DNA of 19,158 nucleotides from Rhodobiaceae bacterium. GTDB lineage: Bacteria > Pseudomonadota > Alphaproteobacteria > RS24. A model generated the notes under the pieces. That model did not search any database. It was not told where the DNA came from and saw only the letters and a list, made by a program, of their open reading frames with translations. The stretch spans positions 1-19,158 of the forward strand of contig NYTN01000016.1 in the NCBI GenBank assembly GCA_002683515.1. Reading direction: 5' to 3'. The translations under genes and the position numbers were made by a program. Below are positions 14,041-19,158 of this stretch, in pieces; the stretch's first letter is position 1, and each line of letters starts with the position of its first letter.

Positions 14041-15333
14041 TTAAAGTGTTGTTAATGTTGTTAATTCGGTTGTTGTCAATGTTTCGTCAAATATTGCGTG
14101 CGTAAATATTTTTCGCGTTGAATTACCAGTAACTGATTCGCCAAAATCTGAAACAATTGCTTCGCCATTTAAAACGTCAAAATTACCCGTCACCGTTCCG
14201 GTTTTTATTTGTGAACCATTTAAAAATATTTTAAAAGTATTACCGGACAATTGAATTGCCAATTTATTGCGCTGAAAAAATGGAACTAAATTTTCAGATG
14301 TTGATATTAATGTGTTTGATGTTCCATTGTTTGACGATGCACTTATATAGGAAAAATAATTTAATCCACTTTTATAAGTTTGCAATCTTAAAAATTTATT
14401 TAATCCGGAATTTGTACCGGCAAATAAACGTTCGCCGTTTGTTTTATGTGTTTCAACATTAAAATCAAAATAAAACGTCGCATCGGCGCCCAATGTAAAT
14501 GTTAAAGTGTTCACACAATTATCAAAATTACGTGTGACCGGGTTTCCCTCTGTTTTAATATAAGACGATGAACCGGTTGATTCCTCAACTTGGCAACCCC
14601 ATAAATAAACAAAGGAAGTTGTTGATGTGTCTGATGTGTCTATTGTCCCGGTTGTTGCTCTTGGGCAAAAATAAGTTGAAATTTGTGTGTGTGTATCGGT
14701 GTTAAATGTGACAGAAATTCTAAACCAACCATTTGGATATTGTTCAACACTTGAATTGATGACTGAAAATTGGCCCGTTGCGCTTGTTGTTAGCGTATTT
14801 GTACTAAATTGATAAATGGCGTCACCCCTACCATTTACATATAAACCTTGCGATCTAAAGGCAAAAAAATCTCCCTCACCTTGTTTCACAAAAATAGATG
14901 TAGCAACAGACAATTGCGATGCTGATGACTTGGTTGCATAATCATAAATATAATTATTGGAACCACTTGTTGAACCTCTTTGAATTTTGTCCGCTTCTAA
15001 TTGTCCAGTTGGTGAATTTACTTGATTTGCAGTTACCGTCAAATCAATTCGTTTGGTCCAAGCCGCATTGTTAAATTCTTCCGATCTTACTTGAATATTT
15101 GTTGCGGAACCCTCTAAAATTAAAGACGGGCAACCATTATTGTAATGGTTTAAACGTGGTATATTGGCGCTTTTTGTTTCAATTAAACCGTTAACATTTT
15201 GACGCGTAGCGTCGTCACCGGTTCGCGCAAATGTAAAATCAAATGCGCCAGAACTTGGGAAAATTGAATAAACTTTTGCGGATTTGTAACCGGACGGAAT
15301 AAGAAGAAATTTTGCTTTGTCTAAAATTGTCAT
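14041..15333 (-). CDS. Phage spike/fibre protein with lectin-like C-terminal domain
   Basis: In this 430-residue protein the N-terminal segment FTFARTGDDATRQNVNGLIE is typical of phage head-spike or fibre proteins. It is followed by a carbohydrate-binding-like beta domain (residues about 80-265, SEEFNNAAWTKRI, then paired strands) and a concanavalin A/LamG-like domain (about 275-420, with LGADATFYFDFNVE, NGERLFAG and KLAIQLSGNTFKIFLNGSQI). It most likely binds sugars on the host surface. The gene lies in the fibre cluster upstream of the major tail gene. Attachment to head or to tail cannot be decided from the sequence. Confidence 0.75.
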   Translation of the reverse strand: MTILDKAKFLLIPSGYKSAKVYSIFPSSGAFDFTFARTGDDATRQNVNGLIETKSANIPRLNHYNNGCPSLILEGSATNIQVRSEEFNNAAWTKRIDLTVTANQVNSPTGQLEADKIQRGSTSGSNNYIYDYATKSSASQLSVATSIFVKQGEGDFFAFRSQGLYVNGRGDAIYQFSTNTLTTSATGQFSVINSSVEQYPNGWFRISVTFNTDTHTQISTYFCPRATTGTIDTSDTSTTSFVYLWGCQVEESTGSSSYIKTEGNPVTRNFDNCVNTLTFTLGADATFYFDFNVETHKTNGERLFAGTNSGLNKFLRLQTYKSGLNYFSYISASSNNGTSNTLISTSENLVPFFQRNKLAIQLSGNTFKIFLNGSQIKTGTVTGNFDVLNGEAIVSDFGESVTGNSTRKIFTHAIFDETLTTTELTTLTTL

Positions 15334-15347
15334 TTTTGTTGTTTGTA

Positions 15348-15355
15348 CAAAAATA
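15348..15355 (-). promoter_or_regulatory. Promoter-like box before the spike gene
   Basis: TATTTTTG lies within the shared 13-mer TTTTGTATTTTTG, 15 bases before the ATG at 15333. No TTTG stands at the usual -33 distance. Its support is the recurrence of the same 13-mer in two other gaps. Confidence 0.35.
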
Positions 15356-15381
15356 CAAAATTTTAAAATGCTAAATTAAAT

Positions 15382-15513
15382 TTATTCTTCGTCCTCTGTT
15401 TGGATTGATTCGTTTAACACTTTGACAATCTCTTGCGCTTGTGCTAATACTGCAATTGGCAATGTGTTAATGATTGCGTTTACTTTTGCGATTTGTTCTT
15501 TTGTGATTTCCAT
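15382..15513 (-). CDS. Small acidic hypothetical protein (43 aa)
   Basis: The ORF encodes MEITKEQIAKVNAIINTLPI, a second helix (AVLAQAQEIVKVLNESI) and an acidic tail TEDEE. It lies between the fibre-associated 81-residue gene and the spike gene, with a good promoter match just before it. The helix-turn-helix-like hairpin with an acidic end could be an assembly helper. No family is recognised. Confidence 0.6.
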   Translation of the reverse strand: MEITKEQIAKVNAIINTLPIAVLAQAQEIVKVLNESIQTEDEE

Positions 15514-15527
15514 AATTATAATTTATG

Positions 15528-15561
15528 CAAATATACAAATTATTGTGGCAAATCTTCAAAA
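15528..15561 (-). promoter_or_regulatory. Candidate promoter before the 43-residue acidic ORF and spike gene
   Basis: TTTTG (15557-15561) and TATATTTG (15528-15535) are separated by 21 bases, matching the Bacteroidota form. The -33 box lies in the end of the preceding gene, and the transcript would start a few bases before the ATG at 15513. Confidence 0.45.
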
Positions 15562-15785
15562 TCGTCTTGGTAATCGCTCGGCAAATAAGATTCCATTTCT
15601 GTGATCTGTTCGGCGCTTAACTCATCTTTATAAAAGTCATTTGCTAATACAAATTTAAAATGTTGTTTAATCGCTTCTACGTTCTCGTCATCAGCTATCT
15701 GTGCTAATTGGTCTGGTATCTGTGAAGAAATTATCTCTTTATTGCTTTCCTCTGTGTTTTCTGTTGTTACTACGTTTCTATACAT
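15540..15785 (-). CDS. Acidic hypothetical protein after the S74 fibre (81 aa)
   Basis: The 81-residue protein starts MYRNVVTTENTEESNKEIIS and is largely helical and acidic, ending DDFEDLPQ. Its ATG overlaps the stop of the S74 fibre gene in TAATG, so translation is coupled. Small proteins directly downstream of fibre genes are often fibre assembly chaperones, a role I suggest only from this position. Confidence 0.72.
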   Translation of the reverse strand: MYRNVVTTENTEESNKEIISSQIPDQLAQIADDENVEAIKQHFKFVLANDFYKDELSAEQITEMESYLPSDYQDDFEDLPQ

Positions 15786-18058
15786 TATTTTGCTTTTAAT
15801 AATTCAACTTCTTCTTTTAATTCTTGTATTGCTTTAACTAATATCGGTACAAGTTTTCCGTAACTTAATTCTAATTTTTCTTCATTTTCAGAATAAACTA
15901 ATCTTAAAGTTTCGTTGTCTAATTCTTGTACTTCTTGTGCTATAAAACCAAAATCTTTTTTACCTTTATTAGCAGAGTTAAATTCTACTTCTGTTTCGTT
16001 ACCATTTTCATCAGTTTCTTTTTTTGTTTCTGGTCTGTTATTCCAAACAAATTCTCTTGGCTGCAAAGCATCAATAAAAGCTAATCCGTATTCTAAATCT
16101 TTAATTTCTGATTTATCTCTTTCGTCTGATAATGATGTAATAGAAGTAACCGCACATCTTAAAGCAGTTATACTTGAATTACCTAAAGTTATTTCATTAG
16201 ATACACTTCCAGAAGACGGAGCAGCAACATAACCAATAGCCATACTATTACTTCCAGTAAATGCAGTACCATTTAAAATATCCCTACCAACAAAAATATT
16301 GTTGCTTCCAGTATGAACTCCATTAATTAATGCTTGATATCCTAATACCACATTACCACTACCAGTAGTAAAATTATTATAAGCACTACCACCTACAACA
16401 ACATTAGCAAAACCAGAAACAGTACCACTAGAGCTACCTCTTCCTGCTTCCTTACCTACAAAAGTGTTTAAATTTGCAGCAGCGTATTGACCAGACAAAT
16501 AGCCTATTACAGTATTTCCAAATTTATTAACACCATTTTTTAAAGATTCTGCTCCAATAGCAACATTTTGAAAACCAGTTCCAATAGAACTTGCAGCTTG
16601 ATAACCTATCGCAACATTATTCTCCCCACTAGTTAAAGTTTTAGCAGAATCATAACCTACTGCGGTATTTTTATCAGACGTACATTGTTGTAGAGAATTG
16701 GTTCCAATAGCAATATTATAATCTCCCGCGTTTGAACTTGTTAAAGTATCAACACCAATAGCAACACAATCATCAGCAGCAGTACAACCTAACATAGATT
16801 GATGTCCTACTGCAACACTTCTTGAACCGCTATTGTTTTTCATAGAATTAGAACCAACTGCGACGTTTAACATTCCACTACCGGCCTTGAGGGCTTGCAT
16901 ACCAATACCAGTCGAAAACATACCAGTGTGACTTTTTCCGGCTTCATAACCAAGCATTGTTCTATATCCAGAAGTTGTGTTTGAAAAACCAGAATTGAAT
17001 CCTATTTGTGTGTTGTTTGCGCCAGTTGTTTGGTTATATCCAGCCTGATAACCAACTGATACAGTTCCCTGAACAGTGTTATTTCTACCCGCATTTTGTC
17101 CTACTGCGACCGCTTGTTCTCCAGCCGAGATTAAGCCTGATTGCATACCAATACAAACCGCTCCCGCGTTGTTACTGCTACCCTTTCCCGCTTCACGACC
17201 AACAAAAGTTCCATAGGTCATATTCGTTGTGTTGTTTTGTGCAGCCAGATAACCAATCGCGACAAATGAATGTCTATTAACATTAGATTGTGCAGCTCTT
17301 TCGCCAATAGCAACAGCATTTTCACACCAAGTTGAATTAAAAGCCGCATAATAACCTAGAAAAACATTATTATTCCCGTTTGTAATAGAATTACCCGCAT
17401 CAAAACCAAGTGTGACATTTCTTTCAGCGGTTGTTGAATTTGCTGGTACATTACCAATATATTGACTTTGGTATTGCGTACTAACTAAACAATCACTCAA
17501 ACCATTTAAGTCCGAAGCACCACCACCACCACCAGAAGCACTAACAGTAACTGCACCAGTAGATTGGTTTACTGATATACCAGTACCCGCTACAATTGAA
17601 GTTACTCCACCGGCGCCGCTTGGTGTTGCTATCCAAGACAAAGCGCCCGAAGCGTTTGATTCTAATATTTGATTGGCTACATTTGGTAAAGCATTGGGTA
17701 ATTGTAAAGTGTACGAACTGCCACCCGAATGCAAAGGCCCTTTAATACCAACGTGATGAGCGGTTCCCGCTTCACAATAAAGTTTTAACAATCCTTGATT
17801 TGATCCGCCGTCGCCTTTTAAACCTAATTCAAATGCAACCTCTAAATTGTTTGACTTGTTTGTTGTCAAAAAAGAACCGGCACCAAAAGCGCCACTATTA
17901 TTGAATTGTATTTGTGTGTCACTACCGCCGGGCGTAGTACCAACAACTAAATTTGACGGCGCGATTCTTACATTGTCGCTACCATTAAAACCAACTACAA
18001 ACGCGACGTCGGACGAATTTGTTTTTAAATCAAAATCACTAAATTTTTTATTTGCCAT
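15785..18058 (-). CDS. Fibre with YadA-like repeats and S74 self-cleaving chaperone domain
   Basis: This 757-residue protein has three parts. The N-terminus (1-200) begins MANKKFSDFDLKTNSSD and has glycine-rich strands and a GGGGG linker, probably the virion-binding end. Residues about 210-640 are some twenty imperfect repeats of the (A/V)xGxxA type (VAIGYLAA, TFVGREAG, VSVGYQAG, NVAIGYQAA), forming a left-handed beta-roll stalk as in YadA heads. The last 114 residues from S644 are a peptidase S74 intramolecular chaperone. It has SDERDK with S644 and K649 as the expected catalytic pair, then FGFIAQEVQEL, and a final helix. S74 domains trimerise the fibre and then cut themselves off just before the serine. 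The repeat region is poor in CG, which hints that it came by recombination. Confidence 0.92.
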   Translation of the reverse strand: MANKKFSDFDLKTNSSDVAFVVGFNGSDNVRIAPSNLVVGTTPGGSDTQIQFNNSGAFGAGSFLTTNKSNNLEVAFELGLKGDGGSNQGLLKLYCEAGTAHHVGIKGPLHSGGSSYTLQLPNALPNVANQILESNASGALSWIATPSGAGGVTSIVAGTGISVNQSTGAVTVSASGGGGGASDLNGLSDCLVSTQYQSQYIGNVPANSTTAERNVTLGFDAGNSITNGNNNVFLGYYAAFNSTWCENAVAIGERAAQSNVNRHSFVAIGYLAAQNNTTNMTYGTFVGREAGKGSSNNAGAVCIGMQSGLISAGEQAVAVGQNAGRNNTVQGTVSVGYQAGYNQTTGANNTQIGFNSGFSNTTSGYRTMLGYEAGKSHTGMFSTGIGMQALKAGSGMLNVAVGSNSMKNNSGSRSVAVGHQSMLGCTAADDCVAIGVDTLTSSNAGDYNIAIGTNSLQQCTSDKNTAVGYDSAKTLTSGENNVAIGYQAASSIGTGFQNVAIGAESLKNGVNKFGNTVIGYLSGQYAAANLNTFVGKEAGRGSSSGTVSGFANVVVGGSAYNNFTTGSGNVVLGYQALINGVHTGSNNIFVGRDILNGTAFTGSNSMAIGYVAAPSSGSVSNEITLGNSSITALRCAVTSITSLSDERDKSEIKDLEYGLAFIDALQPREFVWNNRPETKKETDENGNETEVEFNSANKGKKDFGFIAQEVQELDNETLRLVYSENEEKLELSYGKLVPILVKAIQELKEEVELLKAK

Positions 18059-18068
18059 TTTTTTATTT

Positions 18069-18200
18069 TTATTCTATTATTAAATTATTGTTGTTTTCGG
18101 CCAATACAAATGCGCCCGTTTCTAAAATTATAAAATCGCCTATTGGAATAGTTGCAATTTCCTCTGTTATAGTGTGAATTTGTAGTCCTAATCCTAACAT
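18069..18200 (-). CDS. Small hydrophobic hypothetical protein (43 aa)
   Basis: The ORF starts MLGLGLQIHTITEEIATIPI and continues GDFIILETGAFVLAENNNNLIIE. It fits tightly between the 90-residue virion-like gene (4-base gap) and the S74 fibre gene (10-base gap). The repeated F-hydrophobic-L-x-E pattern resembles the first 25 residues of the tail-tip protein. No known function. Confidence 0.6.
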   Translation of the reverse strand: MLGLGLQIHTITEEIATIPIGDFIILETGAFVLAENNNNLIIE

Positions 18201-18204
18201 AAAA

Positions 18205-18477
18205 TTATTTTAAATAACAAATTACTTTTCCACTTGCAACTGAAACGTCGTCAAAATTTCCAAATATTATTCCGCCCTTTGTTAATGCCAATGAAGTAAT
18301 TGAAGCGTCACCGCCGGTTGAATCAATGTCACAACTAATTGTTGAATCTTCCAATGCTTGTATAATTCCAAACGTTTCACCAGTTGCAGACGTTCCCGAC
18401 GCGGCAATAATTCGTAAACCATTGTCACCAAAAGATAATTTTTGAAAATCACTTGAATAATATAAATTTGAAGCCAT
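18205..18477 (-). CDS. Small beta-rich putative virion protein (90 aa)
   Basis: The 90-residue protein starts MASNLYYSSDFQKLSFGDNG and is made of short strands and glycine/serine turns (SGTSATGETFGIIQALEDST, TKGGIIFGNFDDVSVASGKVICYLK). This type is common for virion decoration or fibre-base proteins of phages of this group. It opens the fibre cluster, with a promoter-like box before it. I do not recognise a specific family; structural role is inferred from composition and position. Confidence 0.65.
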   Translation of the reverse strand: MASNLYYSSDFQKLSFGDNGLRIIAASGTSATGETFGIIQALEDSTISCDIDSTGGDASITSLALTKGGIIFGNFDDVSVASGKVICYLK

Positions 18478-18501
18478 AATATTTTTAAATTTTTAATATT
18501 A

Positions 18502-18509
18502 CAAAAATA
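18502..18509 (-). promoter_or_regulatory. Promoter-like box before the fibre cluster
   Basis: TATTTTTG within TTTTGTATTTTTG lies 25 bases before the ATG at 18477, in the largest AT-only gap of the late region. The nearest TTTG upstream is 26 bases away, further than usual. Confidence 0.35.
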
Positions 18510-18539
18510 CAAAAAATAAAAAAATAATTTTTTTTCAAA

Positions 18540-18659
18540 TTACCGTCCTTGACCTATGTATTTTTTTTTGCGTTGCGACAACGATTTATTTTTTGAATGA
18601 CGTCCTGGACGTTTTTTTCGTTGCTTTTTAAAAAAAGAATTTATTAAATTTTTAGCCAT
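18540..18659 (-). CDS. Very basic microprotein (39 aa)
   Basis: The protein starts MAKNLINSFFKKQRKKRPGR and goes on HSKNKSLSQRKKKYIGQGR. About half of the residues after position 10 are lysine or arginine. The RPGRHSKNK...YxGQGR pattern is one I associate with tiny basic proteins of marine and flavobacterial phages, though I cannot verify this here. It lies directly after the holin gene (stop and start adjoin). A nucleic-acid-binding or packaging role is plausible from charge alone. Confidence 0.65.
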   Translation of the reverse strand: MAKNLINSFFKKQRKKRPGRHSKNKSLSQRKKKYIGQGR

Positions 18660-19142
18660 TTATTTTTTCCAGGTTTTGACTATTTTTTCGGCTGAACGAG
18701 CGCCAAAATACCCGCCGTAAACGAGTAATAACAACGACGACAACAAATCAATCCATTGTGGCGCAATATTAAAACCACCAATCGACGAATCCAATATGAT
18801 ATAAATGAACAACGTCAACGTTAAAAAAGCTAATACAATGGGCCGAATGTTTTTTGTCAAAAATGAATCCGTCAAATTATCTGACGTCCAACGTTTCGTG
18901 ACTTCTTGCATTTCAATGACGTCAAATTCTAATTCCGCCAACAACATTTGTTTGTCGGTTTCAGACAATTGGCCGTCGCTTTTAATTTTATCGCTTAATA
19001 AATTCAACGATTCAATCCCGGTAATTTTACCGGCAATGTCTAAAATTTCTGGCGCAACAACTTTTCCACGAGCGACCAACCAACGCAAAGCATCACCGAC
19101 GCGCGTTGTTCCGTTTTTATCTTTATAGGATTGTTTTGCCAT
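18660..19142 (-). CDS. 3TM-type phage holin (GTA_holin_3TM-like)
   Basis: The 160-residue protein has a hydrophilic N-terminal half with helices (GDALRWLVARGKVVAPEIL, DKQMLLAELEFDVIEMQEVTKRW) and then two clear membrane segments, at about 101-117 (PIVLAFLTLTLFIYIIL) and 129-147. It ends with basic AEKIVKTWKK. The segment KRWTSDN...FLTKNIRPIVLAF before the first membrane span is typical of the 3TM holin family. Holins pierce the inner membrane at the end of infection so that an endolysin can reach the wall. No endolysin is visible in the window. It is the first gene in transcription order here. Confidence 0.82.
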   Translation of the reverse strand: MAKQSYKDKNGTTRVGDALRWLVARGKVVAPEILDIAGKITGIESLNLLSDKIKSDGQLSETDKQMLLAELEFDVIEMQEVTKRWTSDNLTDSFLTKNIRPIVLAFLTLTLFIYIILDSSIGGFNIAPQWIDLLSSLLLLVYGGYFGARSAEKIVKTWKK

Positions 19143-19158
19143 TATTAAATTGTTTTAT

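Noticed and set aside
18282..18512. 76-residue minus-strand ORF overlapping the 90-residue virion-like gene
   Set aside because: It is a shadow frame. The 90-residue frame has proper beta-protein composition and follows the promoter-like box at a sensible distance.
1..19158. Possible stop-codon reassignment because no recognised gene ends in TAG
   Set aside because: TAA and TGA endings are expected to dominate in AT-rich DNA, and no gene here needs read-through of TAG to make a full-length protein.

Overview
This window is almost certainly part of a tailed double-stranded DNA phage genome (or a prophage) of siphovirus type. Every supportable gene lies on the minus strand, so transcription runs from high to low coordinates. 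The host is probably a member of the Bacteroidota. The DNA is AT-rich, starts lack clear Shine-Dalgarno sequences, and several gaps carry TAnnTTTG-type -7 boxes, in the best cases with TTTG about 19-21 bases upstream. That promoter form is typical of Flavobacterium and Bacteroides relatives. The host assignment is inferred; no host gene is present.

Late region, in transcription order (19142 to 7236): a 3TM-type holin; a 39-residue very basic protein; a small beta-rich putative virion protein and a 43-residue ORF; a long fibre with YadA-like repeats and a C-terminal S74 self-cleaving chaperone; two small acidic proteins; a spike-like protein with a lectin-type end; an unknown acidic protein; the major tail protein; the G/GT tail-assembly chaperones joined by a -1 frameshift at A_AAA_AAG; the tape measure protein; and a large tail-tip protein. 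Fibre and holin genes lie upstream of the major tail gene, not after the tail tip. Terminator hairpins, often next to promoter-like boxes, split the tail genes into separate units.

Recombination block (7114 to 6153): a short Cro/CI-like helix-turn-helix protein, a putative single-strand annealing protein, and a DUF736-like protein with an SSB-type acidic tip. It ends at a strong terminator. A new promoter then leads into a coiled-coil microprotein, a RecE-like exonuclease, a stand-alone DnaA domain IV protein, three tiny or unknown ORFs, a VRR-NUC nuclease and a small unknown protein.

Replication block (3660 to 1): a winged-helix replication initiator whose own gene contains three iteron-like direct repeats followed by an AT-only-like stretch, a candidate origin similar in layout to lambda oriO; a PP-loop (PAPS reductase-like) enzyme; an overlapping PD-(D/E)XK nuclease; and a T7/Twinkle-type primase-helicase that runs off the left edge.

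The most interesting signals are the candidate internal origin together with the DnaA-IV protein, the frameshift site, the PP-loop/nuclease pair with a compositional break inside the PP-loop gene, and the repeated intergenic element TTTTGTATTTTTG. No stretch longer than 300 bases is without a gene. I saw no tRNA, rRNA, CRISPR array, insertion sequence or integrase.
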